From: Enterobacter sp. JUb54
GTDB lineage: Bacteria; Pseudomonadota; Gammaproteobacteria; Enterobacterales; Enterobacteriaceae
NCBI RefSeq assembly: GCF_014298075.1
Contig: NZ_CP060418.1
Location: forward strand, 3,782,001 to 3,846,000
Reading direction: 5' to 3'
DNA: 64,000 bases
In this document: positions 16,497 through 27,242 of the stretch, one piece after another
Numbering within the stretch: the first letter of the stretch is position 1
Layout of the letters: each line of letters begins with the position of its first letter
Made by a program: the position numbers and the translations under genes
The notes under the pieces: generated by a model
Databases searched by the model: none
Told to the model about the DNA's origin: nothing
What the model saw: only the letters and a program-made list of their open reading frames with translations

Positions 16497-18659
16497 TTAC
16501 ACTGTTTCCAGCCGCGCATAAGCCGCCACCAGCCATTTGATACCTTGCCCCTGGAACGCCACTTGCAAGCGACTGTGTTCGCCGCTTCCTTCCAGATTGA
16601 CGATGGTACCTTCGCCGAACTTAGGATGGCGAACCCGCTGGCCCAGCTTGTAGCCGGTATCGTTTTCCGCCATCGGCGTTCCCATTCGCTGATGGCTGAC
16701 CGGACGGCTCACCGTCGCCCGCAGACGCACCTCTTCCACGCAGTCTTCCGGCAGCTCGCCGATAAAGCGCGACGGACGGTGGTAGACCTCTTTGCCGTAC
16801 AGCCGACGGGTTTCCGCATAGGTCAGGGTCAGCTTCTGCATCGCCCGCGTCACGCCAACGTAGGCCAGGCGACGCTCTTCTTCCAGACGGTCGCCTTCAT
16901 CCAGCGCCATCTGGCTCGGGAACATCCCCTCTTCCACGCCGACGATAAACACCTGCGGGAACTCCAGGCCTTTCGCCGAGTGCAGGGTCATCAGCTGTAC
17001 CGCGTCCTGCCAGGTATCCGCCTGCCCTTCGCCCGCTTCCAGCGCGGCGTGGGAGAGAAACGCCTGCAGCGGCATTAAATCTTCATCTTCGTCGTTGTAG
17101 CTGAACTGGCGCGTTGCCGTCACCAGTTCCTCTAAGTTTTCAATACGGGTCTGGCCCTTCTCGCCTTTCTCCTGCTCGTACATGATCCGCAGGCCGGAAT
17201 CCTTAATGACCCGGTCGGTCTGGACATGCAGCGGCATATCCACGGTTTCCTGCGCCAGGGCGTCTATCAGCTCCATAAAACGCTGTAACGCGCTGGCGGC
17301 ACGACCGGCCAGGGCTTTATCTTTCAGCAGTTCACGGCACGCCTGCCACAGCGTGAGCTGACGATCGCGCGAGGTCTGACGCACCACGTCGAGCGTGCGA
17401 TCGCCGATGCCGCGCGTCGGGGTATTCACCACGCGCTCAAAGGCCGCGTCGTCGTTGCGGTTGGCAATCAGGCGCAGATACGACAGCGCATCTTTAATTT
17501 CCTGGCGTTCGAAGAAGCGCATACCACCGTAGATCCGGTACGGCATGCTGGCCTGTAACAGCGCCTCTTCCAGCAAACGCGACTGGGCGTTGCTGCGATA
17601 CAAAATCGCGCACTGCTCCAGCGCCCCGCCGTTCTCCTGCCAGGTCTTAATACGGTTAACCACAAAGCGCGCTTCATCGAGATCGTTGAAGGCGCAATAG
17701 AGCGAGATCGGTTCGCCGTCGGCGCCATCGGTCCACAGTTTTTTTCCCAGACGCCCGCTGTTGTTTTCAATCAGGGCGTTCGCCGCGCTCAGGATGTTGC
17801 TGGTTGAACGGTAGTTCTGCTCCAGGCGGATGGTTTCTGCACCGGGGAAGTCGTTAAGGAAGCGCTGGATGTTCTCTACCTGGGCGCCGCGCCAGCCGTA
17901 GATCGACTGGTCGTCATCGCCGACAATCATTACCTTGCCGCTGTCGCCCGCCAGCAGGCGAATCCAGGCGTACTGGATGTTGTTGGTATCCTGAAACTCA
18001 TCGACGAGGATATTGGTGAAGCGCTCACGGTAGTGCTGGAGAATATGCGGCTTGTTGAGCCACAGCTCGTGCGCGCGCAGCAGCAGCTCGGCAAAATCCA
18101 CCAGACCGGCGCGATCGCAGGCTTCCTGATAGGCCTGATAGACCTGCTGCCAGGTTTGCTCAACCGGGTTACCGTAGCTTTGAATATGGTGCGGGCGTAG
18201 CCCTTCGTCTTTCTGGCTGTTGATGTACCACATTGCCTGACGCGGCGGCCACTGCTTCTCGTCGAGGTTCATGGCTTTAATCAGGCGTTTCAGCAGACGC
18301 AGCTGATCTTCGCTATCGAGGATCTGAAAATCCTGCGGCAGGTTAGCATCCAGATGGTGGGCCCGCAGCAGTCGGTGGGCCAGTCCGTGGAATGTGCCGA
18401 CCCACATGCCGCCCTGGCTGGTTCCCATCAGCTGGCTGATACGATGACGCATCTCTGCTGCCGCTTTGTTGGTAAAGGTCACCGCCATAATCGAATAGGG
18501 TGAGCAGTTTTCCACGCTCAGCAGCCAGGCGATACGATGCACCAGGACACGAGTCTTACCGCTGCCCGCTCCAGCCAGAACCAGCATATTGGTACGCGAA
18601 GCGGCAACGGCTTCGCGCTGTTTGTCATTAAGGCTGTCGAGCAGGTAAGAAACGTCCAT
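16497..18659 (-). CDS. uvrD: DNA helicase II UvrD
   Basis: UvrD is the 3'-5' superfamily 1A helicase that acts in nucleotide excision repair and mismatch repair and removes RecA filaments. The 720-residue protein has Walker A AGAGSGKT (29-36), the DEFQDTN motif [15 protein letters not shown] (motif III), motif VI VALTVTRA-like YVGVTRAMQKL, and the C-terminal Tudor-like RNA polymerase-binding domain (GQRVRHPKFGEGTIVNLEG). The start MDVSYLLDSLN is two codons inside the longest frame and fits the family. It is the last gene of the lptM-dapF-yigA-xerC-yigB-uvrD run and has its own SOS box upstream. Confidence 0.98.
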   Translation of the reverse strand: MDVSYLLDSLNDKQREAVAASRTNMLVLAGAGSGKTRVLVHRIAWLLSVENCSPYSIMAVTFTNKAAAEMRHRISQLMGTSQGGMWVGTFHGLAHRLLRAHHLDANLPQDFQILDSEDQLRLLKRLIKAMNLDEKQWPPRQAMWYINSQKDEGLRPHHIQSYGNPVEQTWQQVYQAYQEACDRAGLVDFAELLLRAHELWLNKPHILQHYRERFTNILVDEFQDTNNIQYAWIRLLAGDSGKVMIVGDDDQSIYGWRGAQVENIQRFLNDFPGAETIRLEQNYRSTSNILSAANALIENNSGRLGKKLWTDGADGEPISLYCAFNDLDEARFVVNRIKTWQENGGALEQCAILYRSNAQSRLLEEALLQASMPYRIYGGMRFFERQEIKDALSYLRLIANRNDDAAFERVVNTPTRGIGDRTLDVVRQTSRDRQLTLWQACRELLKDKALAGRAASALQRFMELIDALAQETVDMPLHVQTDRVIKDSGLRIMYEQEKGEKGQTRIENLEELVTATRQFSYNDEDEDLMPLQAFLSHAALEAGEGQADTWQDAVQLMTLHSAKGLEFPQVFIVGVEEGMFPSQMALDEGDRLEEERRLAYVGVTRAMQKLTLTYAETRRLYGKEVYHRPSRFIGELPEDCVEEVRLRATVSRPVSHQRMGTPMAENDTGYKLGQRVRHPKFGEGTIVNLEGSGEHSRLQVAFQGQGIKWLVAAYARLETV

Positions 18660-18709
18660 TGGCACCGCCGGAAAAGAGCTGCCCGGTCACGCAAGGTCTA
18701 CCGGGCATA

Positions 18710-18725
18710 CTGTTAATATATACAG
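18710..18725. promoter_or_regulatory. LexA (SOS) box upstream of uvrD
   Basis: CTGTTAATATATACAG matches the LexA consensus CTG-N10-CAG with the expected alternating TA core. It lies 50 bp before the uvrD start, in the yigB-uvrD gap, and indicates SOS induction of uvrD as known in E. coli. Confidence 0.9.
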
Positions 18726-18737
18726 AACTAGTGGTGA

Positions 18738-19454
18738 TTATATCAGCGAGGTCAGAGATGCCAACTGCGAAATTTCAATGTGCGGCAGCAGGCGGCTGTC
18801 GCTGGCGCGCATCAGGTCGGCCCCCTGCGGTTTGATCCAGCAGGCCTGCATGCCGCAGCGGATCGCCCCGGCGACATCGGTCGTCAGGTCATCCCCCACG
18901 TGCAGTATCTGGCCGAGCGGCAGTTCGAGGCGCTCGGCCGCCAGATGATACATATCGGCAAAGGGTTTCGAGCGTCCGTCCGGGCCGGCACGTAATACAA
19001 AACGGAAATAGTCATTCAGCCCAAAGCGTTCCGGCTGCGCGTTCCCGTTCGTCACCGCCACCAGCGGCCATTTTTTTGCCAGGGCGGCCAGCGTATCGTG
19101 GGTTTCCTGCGGGACATCGATCAGGCTGCGCCAGTGGGCAAAATTGGCCATTGCCGCCTCTGCGCCTTCGGCAGCCTGCCCGGCGGATAGCCCGGCATTC
19201 GTCATTCCCAGCACCAGCGCGCGGCGGCGCCATTCGGTCACGTCGTGGTAAATCTCCGGCTCCGTCTCCAGCAACGTTTCGCGTAGCTGGTGCAGCTCGT
19301 GAACGTCGAAGTGGCTCAGCGCCGGATGGTATTGCCGCACGAAGGCCAGCGATTCATGCAGCGTGCGGTCGATGACCGGGCGGTTGTCGTAAAGGGTATC
19401 GTCCAGGTCAAACGTCAAAGCAGAAATCTGGCCCAGAGGTCGGTAAAAGCGCAT
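18738..19454 (-). CDS. yigB: HAD-family FMN phosphatase YigB
   Basis: The 238-residue HAD phosphatase converts 5-amino-6-ribitylamino-uracil phosphate and FMN in riboflavin metabolism in E. coli. The nucleophile motif is DLDDT (Asp16, Asp18), motif II is AVTNGN, and the motif IV is [10 protein letters not shown]. Its ATG overlaps the xerC stop by one base (TAATG), so it is translationally coupled to xerC. The downstream neighbour is uvrD. Confidence 0.94.
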   Translation of the reverse strand: MRFYRPLGQISALTFDLDDTLYDNRPVIDRTLHESLAFVRQYHPALSHFDVHELHQLRETLLETEPEIYHDVTEWRRRALVLGMTNAGLSAGQAAEGAEAAMANFAHWRSLIDVPQETHDTLAALAKKWPLVAVTNGNAQPERFGLNDYFRFVLRAGPDGRSKPFADMYHLAAERLELPLGQILHVGDDLTTDVAGAIRCGMQACWIKPQGADLMRASDSRLLPHIEISQLASLTSLI

Positions 19455-20356
19455 TATTTCCCCCGTTTGGCGCGCGGATGCGCCGCATCATACACCGAGG
19501 CAAGGTGTTGAAAATCAAGATGGGTATAGATTTGAGTGGTGGACAGATTGGCGTGGCCCAGCAGCTCCTGCACGCCACGCAGATCGCCGCTCGATTCGAG
19601 CATATGCGTCGCAAACGAGTGACGTAGTTTATGCGGATTCACGTGGCTGTTCAGCCCCTGCTTGATGCCCCATTCGGCAAAACGCTTCTGCACGTTTCGC
19701 GCGGAAATACGTTTCCCCAATTTGGATAAAAACAGCGCGTCGTCATCGGTGCCAAACAGCCCGCGGAGATCGAGCCAGTGCTCAATCCACGCCACCGCGC
19801 TGCGGCCAATCGGCAGGCGGCGCTCTTTGCTGCCTTTCCCCATCACCCACACCTCTCCGGATTCCAGATCGAGGTGTTTGATATCGAGATTGACCAGCTC
19901 GGAGAGGCGCAGGCCCGCACCGTACATCACTTCCAGCATCGCCCGGTCGCGCACCGCCAGCGGATCGTTGAGATCGATATCCAGCAGTCGGTTCACGTCA
20001 TCGACGTCGATATTTTTTGGTAAGTGACGCGGAATTTTCGGGGCGGAGATGCCTTTTGCCGGGTTCGCTGTCAGCTCGCCCTGCGCCACCAGCCAGTCAA
20101 AGAAGCTGCGCAACGCGGAAAGCCGCAGCGCAAGGCTGGCAGGCCCCAGGCCCTGCTTCCGGCTGCGCACCGCCAGGCCACGAACCTGAGCGGCATCGCA
20201 CTGCTGCCAGCTTTTCAGCCCTGCCGGTTCAGCCAGCGCCATCAGCGCCTCGAGCTGGCGCCGGTAGTTCAGCAGCGTAATCGGGCTGAGCTGACGCTCC
20301 ACGCCCAGATAGCGCAGAAAGCGTTCAACGGCGGTGAATAACGGGGAGTCGGTCAT
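19454..20356 (-). CDS. xerC: Site-specific tyrosine recombinase XerC
   Basis: XerC with XerD resolves chromosome dimers at dif and plasmid multimers at cer-like sites. The 300-residue protein has an N-terminal SAM-like DNA-binding domain (about 1-100) and the catalytic domain with Arg in [10 protein letters not shown], the H-x-x-R box [12 protein letters not shown], and the nucleophile Tyr in [10 protein letters not shown]. It is embedded in an operon: its start overlaps yigA by 4 bp and its stop overlaps yigB by 1 bp. Confidence 0.97.
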   Translation of the reverse strand: MTDSPLFTAVERFLRYLGVERQLSPITLLNYRRQLEALMALAEPAGLKSWQQCDAAQVRGLAVRSRKQGLGPASLALRLSALRSFFDWLVAQGELTANPAKGISAPKIPRHLPKNIDVDDVNRLLDIDLNDPLAVRDRAMLEVMYGAGLRLSELVNLDIKHLDLESGEVWVMGKGSKERRLPIGRSAVAWIEHWLDLRGLFGTDDDALFLSKLGKRISARNVQKRFAEWGIKQGLNSHVNPHKLRHSFATHMLESSGDLRGVQELLGHANLSTTQIYTHLDFQHLASVYDAAHPRAKRGK

Positions 20357-21060
20357 GCGCGTTCAACCCAGCGCTCCAACAGTCCCGGCAGCATTAATGC
20401 GATCTCCTGCAGCAGCTGCGTCCCCTGCCCGGGTTGATAATGCTGAGCGTCACGGCTGCTGAACAGCATCACGCCAGGCGCGTCATCGCCGCCGAGCAGC
20501 GACATCGCGACCGACCCGATGGCTTTCGCTTCAGGCAGCACCACCAGCAGTTCCGGCCCGTGTAGCGGCCCGAGATAGTGGCGTGCCTGGCCAAGACGCT
20601 GGATGCGAATGGGCTCAAACGCCTGTCGGCTCAGCGCCAGATGAGTGAATTTCGATGGCGCACCGAGCCGCCAGCTGTCGGGAAACAGACGCACCGTCGC
20701 CCCCGCCAGCCCGATCTCACGGGCCCAGCGGTGAAAGCGGTTCAGCATCTCATCGAGGCTTTCCGCCGACGCCAGCCGCGTTTGCAAATGCAGCAGGCGC
20801 TGGAACAGGCTTTCATTCGCCGTCGCCTGCTCCATCAGCAGCATCATGTTCTCTTCCAGCACGTTGATATGGTTACGTGCCCGCACCATATGCCATTCCA
20901 CCAGCGAAATGGTGCCACGCACCGGATGCGGTACGCGCATGTGCTCCACGAGGGCGGCATTGCGAATAAAGAATTCAGGATGTTGCAACAGATAGTCCAC
21001 CACCGCGCGATCGTCCAGCGCGCCAGTGATTTCCTGCTGTTCTTCCCCGACTTGTTTCAT
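20353..21060 (-). CDS. yigA: DUF484 family protein YigA
   Basis: The 235-residue protein has an N-terminal helical segment and a GAF-like domain, the DUF484 layout ([27 protein letters not shown] is typical; first 20 residues of it suffice to recognise). No catalytic residues are evident and its function is unknown. It overlaps dapF by 4 bp upstream and xerC by 4 bp downstream, a coupling conserved in enterobacteria and suggestive of coordinated expression only. Confidence 0.9.
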   Translation of the reverse strand: MKQVGEEQQEITGALDDRAVVDYLLQHPEFFIRNAALVEHMRVPHPVRGTISLVEWHMVRARNHINVLEENMMLLMEQATANESLFQRLLHLQTRLASAESLDEMLNRFHRWAREIGLAGATVRLFPDSWRLGAPSKFTHLALSRQAFEPIRIQRLGQARHYLGPLHGPELLVVLPEAKAIGSVAMSLLGGDDAPGVMLFSSRDAQHYQPGQGTQLLQEIALMLPGLLERWVERA

Positions 21061-21881
21061 AAGTGAATAAATCCGTCGTAGACATGTGCCGCCGGGCCAG
21101 TCATAAACAACGGTTGGCCCGGGCCTTTCCAGGCGATATCAAGACGCCCGCCTGGCAATTCCACGCGTACTTCTTCGGCCAGCAATCCTTGTTGGATGCC
21201 CACCGCGACCGCCGCACAGGCGCCGCTGCCGCAGGCCTGGGTTTCACCCGCGCCGCGTTCATATACCCGCAGACGAATGCGATTTCGCTCGACGACCTGC
21301 ATAAAGCCGATGTTCGCGCGTTCCGGGAAGCGTTCGTGGCTTTCCATCACCGGGCCCAGCGTTTCTACCGCCGCGGTTTCCACATCATCGACCTGGATAA
21401 CACAGTGCGGATTGCCCATCGAGACGACGCCGCACAATACTGTCTGTTCCGCCGCGCGCATGATATAGGTCTTTTCCGCTTTGTTGGCGCGGAAAGGCAC
21501 CTGAGAGGGCTCGAAGTTCGGCTCGCCCATATTCACCCGCACCAGATCGTCTTCCGTTACGCTTAATACCATACGACCGTTCGCCGTGCTCACGCGGATG
21601 TCACGTTTATTGGTCAGGCCTTTCAGGCGCACGAAGCGGGCAAAGCAGCGCGCGCCGTTGCCGCACTGCGAGACTTCACTGCCGTCGGCGTTGAAGATGC
21701 GATAGTGGAAATCCAGATCAGGATCGTAAGGCGGTTCAACCACCAGCAGCTGATCGAAACCAACGCCCAGATGACGATCCGCCAGGCGGCGAATCAGCTC
21801 CGGTGAGAAAAAAACATTCTGCGTTACCGCGTCAACGACCATAAAGTCGTTGCCAAGGCCATGCATTTTAGAGAACTGCAT
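21057..21881 (-). CDS. dapF: Diaminopimelate epimerase
   Basis: DapF interconverts LL- and meso-diaminopimelate, the direct precursor of lysine and of peptidoglycan cross-links. The 274-residue enzyme has the two catalytic cysteines: Cys73 in [10 protein letters not shown] and the second in [12 protein letters not shown]. The start [14 protein letters not shown] was taken at the second of two adjacent ATG codons, which gives the E. coli length. It lies 35 bp downstream of lptM and overlaps yigA by 4 bp. Confidence 0.97.
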   Translation of the reverse strand: MQFSKMHGLGNDFMVVDAVTQNVFFSPELIRRLADRHLGVGFDQLLVVEPPYDPDLDFHYRIFNADGSEVSQCGNGARCFARFVRLKGLTNKRDIRVSTANGRMVLSVTEDDLVRVNMGEPNFEPSQVPFRANKAEKTYIMRAAEQTVLCGVVSMGNPHCVIQVDDVETAAVETLGPVMESHERFPERANIGFMQVVERNRIRLRVYERGAGETQACGSGACAAVAVGIQQGLLAEEVRVELPGGRLDIAWKGPGQPLFMTGPAAHVYDGFIHL

Positions 21882-21916
21882 CATCTACTCCAGTTGCGCG
21901 GAACAGAACGTTATCG

Positions 21917-22120
21917 TTAATAGTTTATCTGGGTCGGGCCGCCGCTATCACCGCGATCGTTACGATCTGGCGTCGTGCTCTGGATCCCGCTATCGACCGG
22001 TTTGGTCGGCGGTGCAGCCGTCTTTTCTGCCGGAGGGAAGTACAACGGTCCCTTCAGACCACAGCCGGTCAGGCTAAAGACCGCCAATAAAACGGCAAGC
22101 GCTGGAAAAACGTTTTTCAT
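21917..22120 (-). CDS. lptM: Small outer-membrane lipoprotein LptM (YifL)
   Basis: The 67-residue lipoprotein has a 19-residue signal peptide and lipobox LTGC (Cys20), followed by GLKGPLYFPP, the conserved segment. In E. coli LptM binds the LptDE translocon and promotes its oxidative maturation. The start MKNVF was chosen because it begins a normal lipoprotein signal; the frame extends 7 codons upstream. It is the first gene of the dapF operon and divergent from cyaY. Confidence 0.93.
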   Translation of the reverse strand: MKNVFPALAVLLAVFSLTGCGLKGPLYFPPAEKTAAPPTKPVDSGIQSTTPDRNDRGDSGGPTQINY

Positions 22121-22258
22121 TGATAGTTGCCCGTGATTCACTCTTTCTGCTTTCTATCATCGCAGGAGAAGACGTAAAAGCAAGCGTTTAGCATCCGACT
22201 GCGCGCGCTTTTGTTTCGCGCTATACTGCCGGCATCTTCAAAAAAGCAGGGTAGAACG

Positions 22259-22579
22259 ATGAACGACAGTGAATTCCATCGCCTGGCTGACAGCCTGTGG
22301 ATGACCATCGAAGAGCGTCTGGACGACCGCGACGGCGATAGCGATATCGACTGTGAAATTAACGGCGGCGTACTGACCCTCAGTTTTGAAAACGGCAGCA
22401 AAATCATTATCAACCGTCAGGAGCCGCTGCATCAGGTGTGGCTTGCCACAAAACAGGGCGGCTATCATTTTGATTTAAAAGGTGATGAGTGGGTTTGCGA
22501 TCGCAGCGGGGAAACCTTCTGGGATCTGCTGGAACAGGCGGCCACGCAGCAGGCCGGCGAAGAGGTCAGCTTCCGCTAA
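22259..22579 (+). CDS. cyaY: Frataxin-like iron-binding protein CyaY
   Basis: CyaY is the bacterial frataxin, which binds iron and slows the IscS/IscU cluster assembly machine. The 106-residue protein shows the acidic first helix ([15 protein letters not shown]) and the frataxin beta sheet ([18 protein letters not shown]), ending in the [12 protein letters not shown] helix. The start MNDSEFH follows AGGGTAGAACG; the longer frame upstream is not conserved. It converges on cyaA with a REP hairpin between them. Confidence 0.96.
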   Translation: MNDSEFHRLADSLWMTIEERLDDRDGDSDIDCEINGGVLTLSFENGSKIIINRQEPLHQVWLATKQGGYHFDLKGDEWVCDRSGETFWDLLEQAATQQAGEEVSFR

Positions 22580-22586
22580 GGATATG

Positions 22587-22618
22587 CCCGGATAGCGGCG
22601 CGTCGCGCGTTATCCGGG
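22587..22618. repeat. REP-like palindrome between cyaY and cyaA
   Basis: CCCGGATA (22587-22594) and TATCCGGG (22611-22618) flank GC-rich inner arms (GCGGCGCG, CGCGCGT), the usual REP/PU layout. It lies between two convergent stop codons and probably protects or ends both transcripts. Confidence 0.7.
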
Positions 22619-22641
22619 TTACCGGTACTCAGGAGACGTTC

Positions 22642-25194
22642 TCAGGAATAGTGCTGCTGCAGCATCGGCGAAACGGTCGTATCCTGGCTCACCGGCGTCG
22701 CGGTAGTGCCGATCGCCTGGCTACGGAAAGGAATCACCTGCGGTCGGCCGTCTACGTCAACAATCTGATAGAACTGCGGCAGGTTGAAGTTGATAAAGCT
22801 GGAGCCGTAGGTAAAGCGGTCATGGGATGACGAGTAGAAACGGCTCACGTCACGCACCAGTTCCTCTTTACTGCCTTCACAGTGGTGATACACCTCAGCG
22901 CGGTTGCTCTCGTCGAGGATATAAATGTTAAACCCGCTGTCGTTATCAGCATCTTCAAAGAAGAACTGAATAATCCCTTCACTGGCAAACCCGTCCACCA
23001 CCTGCGGCAGCTTAACGTGGTTGGTTTCCACCTGCACCGACAGGCCGTGCAGTTTGTTATGCGAGATAGCGCCGTAGAATTCGATCGCGTTTTCCAGCTT
23101 CTGCACCGAAACGTTCAGCCGTTCGAAGAACAGGCCCCAGGTCTGCCCGGACACCCGCAGCGCCTTAAAGCGGCCGGTATCCTGGCGGGTACTCGAAAGA
23201 CGCAGTTCAATACATTCGGAAACCATCTGCTGCACGCGGGTACGGATTAAGCCGCGCAGATGCTGGCTGTAGCAGAAGACTTCAACGCTGTCCGGCGGCG
23301 CCGCATCCTGGTGCATCTTGCCCAGAATGGTTTTCAGCGCCTCGATCATCGCCTGCTCGCCGTTAAAGTGCAGGGTTCGCACTTCGTTCCACGAGTTACG
23401 ATACAGCAGGTCGACGCTGCCAATTAAACACTTCTGCTCTTCACCGAAGCTAAAGACATCCAGCTTACGGAAGTCAAAATGCACTACCTGATTGCGGAAC
23501 GCCGCGGTCGGGTCATATTCGAGGTTAACGATAATGGCCAGGTGGCGAATTTCGCACGGGCTGTACAGCGCTTTTGGCGTTGGCGACGGCAGGCGCAGCG
23601 GGAAGTGGTGCGACACATCGGCCACCATCTCCTGCAGTTTCGCCAGATCGACGATACCGTTGCCCTTAATAAACAGGCGAGTACGTGACGTCAGCAGGCC
23701 ATTAAACCAGGCCCATGCCACCAGCTTATTAAGATAACGGTTATATTCCAGCGGCTGATGGCTGATGATCGATTCCATATCCGGCGCGCGGTTATAGACG
23801 TACCAGCCGGTGCGGTTGGCGCGGCCTGGCGGCACGTGGATAAAGGTCAGATTCGGCTCGGAGAGATCCGGTGAAATTTGCGGGTTCACCAGGGTCACTT
23901 TCCCCGGCAGCGCTTCAAACGCGGCATACAGCTTACGGGTCAGCACGCCGATATCCTGCGGGCTGGCGGAAACGCTCAGGTTATTGCGCCGCGCAAAGCG
24001 GATCAGGTTGCGATAGCTTTGCATCATCGCATCCAGCAGTTCGTTGTGCGCTTTGCGGACTTCGTCGATCTTCCAGTTCGCCCGGTTGTCCAGCATCATC
24101 AGACGCTTTTCATCCCAGCCCCACTCTTTGACCAGATGGCTAACGACTTCACGACGCCAGCCCACGCAGGCGCGCTCGCGGCTGAGTTTTTCGCAGACTT
24201 TCAGGTAGAAGCAACGGCGTACCAGATCGAGACGGGTGTCATCTTCGATCGCCTGCAGATAGGCGGTAACGCGCTCCAGCATCATGCAGTATGGGTCGAG
24301 ACCAAACGAAACGATCTCACCATCATGCAGGCGCTGTTTAATGTCTTTCGCCAGCAGACGGTTGTTCGGATATTCCCAGGAGTACGCTTCCAGCAGCAGG
24401 GTTTTCAGCACGGCCTTATAGGGCGAATCGATGCTTTTATACAGCTGCCACAGGCTGGCGCCGAAGTACTCTTCCGCCGACAGCGAGCTCAGGCCACCGA
24501 GATCCAGCCACTCGTTTGGCGTCAGTACGCCCTGGGCATACAGGCTCATGACGTAATCGTCGTAGTGATCTTCTTCTTCGCACGGCACCATATTCCACAG
24601 AATACGTTTCCCGGCGAGGCGCACCGCGGTGCGGTAGAACTCATCGAGCAGCAAAATATGCTGCGTGGAGCCGCAGTCTTCGCCGCCCAGGCTGCCGCTT
24701 TCATTGTGGCGGAAGCGGTTTTCGTCAATCAGGAAGAAGCTGACTTCAACGCCCAGCGATGCCGCCCAGCTTTCAAGCAGGCTGCATTTACGTTGTAACA
24801 GCTGGCGTTCTTCGGTATCGAGCCATGCCTGATGGCACACCCAGATATCGAGGTCGGAGGAACAGCTTTGCCCTACAGAGGAGGTACTGCCCATCGAGTA
24901 CAGGCCGGTAATCGGCAGCTCGCCTTTCGGCGGCTCCTGCGTCAGCAGGCCCCGGTGGAGTTCCAGCTCATCAAGGTAGTGGCGTTGGGTTTCATCAGGC
25001 GTGTAGAGGCAAATGCCACGGGGAACGTTACCGTCAAGGTAACCCGGCATCAACGGGTGATGATAATGTAATAATGTCGGCAGTAGACTGTAAACCTGCT
25101 GGAAAGCGGGTCCCATGGCAGCAAGCGCGCGATCTACGCGCAGTTGGTTAATGGCATCCAGTCTCTGTTTCAGTGTCTCAATATAGAGGTACAA
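22642..25194 (-). CDS. cyaA: Class I adenylate cyclase
   Basis: CyaA makes cAMP, the CRP co-activator, and is stimulated by phosphorylated EIIA-Glc. The 850-residue protein has an N-terminal catalytic half with the nucleotidyltransferase signature GS (102-103) and DLD (114-116), and a C-terminal glucose-sensing half. The start was set at the TTG at 25192-25194: the codons after it match the E. coli N-terminus ([15 protein letters not shown]), where a TTG start is known to limit expression. A longer ATG frame (to 25311) runs through unconserved leader. No good Shine-Dalgarno is seen, in keeping with weak translation. A CRP site lies upstream, so cAMP-CRP autorepression is likely. Confidence 0.96.
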   Translation of the reverse strand: MYLYIETLKQRLDAINQLRVDRALAAMGPAFQQVYSLLPTLLHYHHPLMPGYLDGNVPRGICLYTPDETQRHYLDELELHRGLLTQEPPKGELPITGLYSMGSTSSVGQSCSSDLDIWVCHQAWLDTEERQLLQRKCSLLESWAASLGVEVSFFLIDENRFRHNESGSLGGEDCGSTQHILLLDEFYRTAVRLAGKRILWNMVPCEEEDHYDDYVMSLYAQGVLTPNEWLDLGGLSSLSAEEYFGASLWQLYKSIDSPYKAVLKTLLLEAYSWEYPNNRLLAKDIKQRLHDGEIVSFGLDPYCMMLERVTAYLQAIEDDTRLDLVRRCFYLKVCEKLSRERACVGWRREVVSHLVKEWGWDEKRLMMLDNRANWKIDEVRKAHNELLDAMMQSYRNLIRFARRNNLSVSASPQDIGVLTRKLYAAFEALPGKVTLVNPQISPDLSEPNLTFIHVPPGRANRTGWYVYNRAPDMESIISHQPLEYNRYLNKLVAWAWFNGLLTSRTRLFIKGNGIVDLAKLQEMVADVSHHFPLRLPSPTPKALYSPCEIRHLAIIVNLEYDPTAAFRNQVVHFDFRKLDVFSFGEEQKCLIGSVDLLYRNSWNEVRTLHFNGEQAMIEALKTILGKMHQDAAPPDSVEVFCYSQHLRGLIRTRVQQMVSECIELRLSSTRQDTGRFKALRVSGQTWGLFFERLNVSVQKLENAIEFYGAISHNKLHGLSVQVETNHVKLPQVVDGFASEGIIQFFFEDADNDSGFNIYILDESNRAEVYHHCEGSKEELVRDVSRFYSSSHDRFTYGSSFINFNLPQFYQIVDVDGRPQVIPFRSQAIGTTATPVSQDTTVSPMLQQHYS

Positions 25195-25322
25195 GACATA
25201 TCGCCTGATGTTCAAAAAACCGTCGTACAATAGTACGGAGGATTTCAGTATTTCAACAAAAACCGTCACCATTCGTCGTCGGTGTGGTTGTGATGAACTG
25301 CTGACGGACAAATGGTTTAAAA

Positions 25323-25338
25323 CGTGATCAATCTAACA
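25323..25338 (-). promoter_or_regulatory. CRP site in the cyaA control region
   Basis: On the minus strand TGTTA-N6-TCACG matches the CRP consensus TGTGA-N6-TCACA at 8 of 10 positions, and it resembles the CRP site of the main E. coli cyaA promoter. The divergent cyaA-hemC gap (25195-25542, 348 bp) otherwise holds promoter-like AT-rich sequence for both genes and no further gene that I can support. Confidence 0.7.
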
Positions 25339-25542
25339 CCTTGCTGATTGACCGTAAAGAAAGATGCGCTACATACAAGTGTAGCACCGTTTACTGTGTG
25401 TAAATTCATCACTACGGTTGCGGCAACCGCGATGCGCATCAAACGTCAATAACCAAAGCGCCACGGCCCTATACCCACAAAACTAACATCCCTAAGGCAA
25501 CAATGTTAGGATAGTTTGTGGTCGACAATGACGGTAACAAGC

Positions 25543-26484
25543 ATGTTAGACAAAGTTTTGAGAATTGCCACACGGCAAAGCCCACTTGCGCTATGGCAGG
25601 CGCATTATGTGAAAGATCGCCTTGAGTCCTGCCATCCTGGCCTGGTCGTAGAACTGGTGCCAATGGTCACGCGCGGCGACGTACTCCTTGATACGCCGCT
25701 GGCAAAAGTGGGCGGTAAAGGTTTATTTGTCAAAGAATTAGAGCTGGCCATCATGGAAGGACGCGCGGATATCGCCGTGCACTCCATGAAAGATGTTCCC
25801 GTCGAGTTCCCTGAGGGGCTGGGACTGGTCACGATTTGCGAGCGCGAAGATCCGCGCGACGCTTTCGTCTCGAATAACTACGCCTCAATCGATGCGCTGC
25901 CGCACGGCAGCATCGTTGGCACATCAAGTTTACGCCGTCAGTGCCAGCTCGCCGCACGCCGTCCGGACCTGGTGATCCGCTCGCTGCGCGGCAACGTGGG
26001 TACGCGTCTCGGCAAACTCGATAGCGGCGAATATGACGCCATCATCCTCGCCGCCGCCGGGCTTAAGCGCCTGGGGCTGGAAGCGCGCATTCGCCAGCCG
26101 TTGACGCCGGAGCAGTCACTGCCTGCCGTCGGCCAGGGCGCCGTTGGAATTGAATGTCGCCTGGACGATAGCTGGACGCAGACGCTGCTGGCCCCGCTCA
26201 ATCACGACGAGACCGCCATTCGGGTCCGCGCCGAACGGGCGATGAACACCCGGCTGGAAGGTGGCTGTCAGGTGCCTATCGGCAGCTACGCCGAGCTTAT
26301 CGATGGTGAGCTGTGGCTGCGGGCGCTGGTTGGCGCACCTGACGGTTCGCAAATGGTCCAGGGCGAGCGACGCGGTCATCCGCAAGAGGCGGAACGTCTC
26401 GGTGTTTCCCTTGCTGAAGAACTGCTGGATAACGGCGCCCGCGATATTCTCGCCGCGGTGTATGCCGGAGAAGCGCCGCGATGA
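25543..26484 (+). CDS. hemC: Porphobilinogen deaminase (hydroxymethylbilane synthase)
   Basis: HemC joins four porphobilinogen units to hydroxymethylbilane in haem, sirohaem and B12 synthesis. The 313-residue protein has the substrate- and cofactor-binding arginines ([24 protein letters not shown]) and the Cys in [11 protein letters not shown] that carries the dipyrromethane cofactor. The start [19 protein letters not shown] was chosen by family comparison; nine more codons upstream are open. It overlaps hemD by 4 bp and is divergent from cyaA. Confidence 0.97.
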   Translation: MLDKVLRIATRQSPLALWQAHYVKDRLESCHPGLVVELVPMVTRGDVLLDTPLAKVGGKGLFVKELELAIMEGRADIAVHSMKDVPVEFPEGLGLVTICEREDPRDAFVSNNYASIDALPHGSIVGTSSLRRQCQLAARRPDLVIRSLRGNVGTRLGKLDSGEYDAIILAAAGLKRLGLEARIRQPLTPEQSLPAVGQGAVGIECRLDDSWTQTLLAPLNHDETAIRVRAERAMNTRLEGGCQVPIGSYAELIDGELWLRALVGAPDGSQMVQGERRGHPQEAERLGVSLAEELLDNGARDILAAVYAGEAPR

Positions 26485-27221
26485 GCATCCTGGTCACCCG
26501 TCCGCTGCCGCAAGGCGAAGAGCTGGTCAGCCGCCTGCGCTTACAAGGACAGGAGGCCTGGAGCTTTCCGCTTATTGAATTTACCCCCGGTCGCCAACTG
26601 CACGCGTTAAGCGGTCAGCTGGCCGCCTTATCAGCCGGCGATCTCCTGTTCGCGCTGTCGCAGCACGCCGTCGAGTTTGCTCACGCGCGCCTGCAGCAGC
26701 TGGGCCAGCGCTGGCCGCAGACAGCGGACTATTTCGCAATCGGCCGCACCACCGCACTGGCGCTGCATACGGTCAGTGGTCAGAATATTCGCTACCCATT
26801 AGATCGGGAAATCAGCGAAGTCTTGCTACAATTACCTGAATTACAAAACATTGCGGGAAAGAAGGCGCTTCTTCTTCGCGGTAATGGTGGGCGGGAATTG
26901 TTAGGTGAAACGCTCCGTGAACGCGGTGCTGAAGTCACTTTTTGTGAATGTTATCAACGTAATACAAAGCATTATGATGGCGCAGAAGAAGCAATGCGCT
27001 GGCAGTCCCGCGGCATCAACACCCTGGTCATCACCAGCGGTGAGATGCTGCAACAGCTTTGGACACTGATGCCGCAGTGGTATCACGAGCGGTGGCTCCT
27101 ACGCTGTCGCATTGTCGTTGTCAGTGAACGCCTGGCCCGGCAGGCCCGTGATTTGGGCTGGCAGGATATCCAGGTTGCCGATGGTGCCGACAACGATGCA
27201 CTGCTACGCGCATTACAATAA
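26481..27221 (+). CDS. hemD: Uroporphyrinogen-III synthase
   Basis: HemD cyclises hydroxymethylbilane and inverts ring D, giving uroporphyrinogen III. The 246-residue protein is typically poorly conserved, but [19 protein letters not shown], the [11 protein letters not shown] segment and [12 protein letters not shown] mark the two-domain family fold. The ATGA overlap with hemC indicates translational coupling. It is the second gene of hemCDXY. Confidence 0.95.
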   Translation: MSILVTRPLPQGEELVSRLRLQGQEAWSFPLIEFTPGRQLHALSGQLAALSAGDLLFALSQHAVEFAHARLQQLGQRWPQTADYFAIGRTTALALHTVSGQNIRYPLDREISEVLLQLPELQNIAGKKALLLRGNGGRELLGETLRERGAEVTFCECYQRNTKHYDGAEEAMRWQSRGINTLVITSGEMLQQLWTLMPQWYHERWLLRCRIVVVSERLARQARDLGWQDIQVADGADNDALLRALQ

Positions 27222-27242
27222 CTCTCAACATTGGAAGCCATA

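Noticed and set aside
22138-22413. Minus-strand ORF covering the lptM-cyaY gap and cyaY
   Set aside because: It lies opposite the strongly conserved cyaY and has no coding features of its own.
25195-25311. 39-codon ATG-started N-terminal extension of cyaA
   Set aside because: The conserved protein begins at the TTG at 25192-25194 as in E. coli; the extension has no family match.
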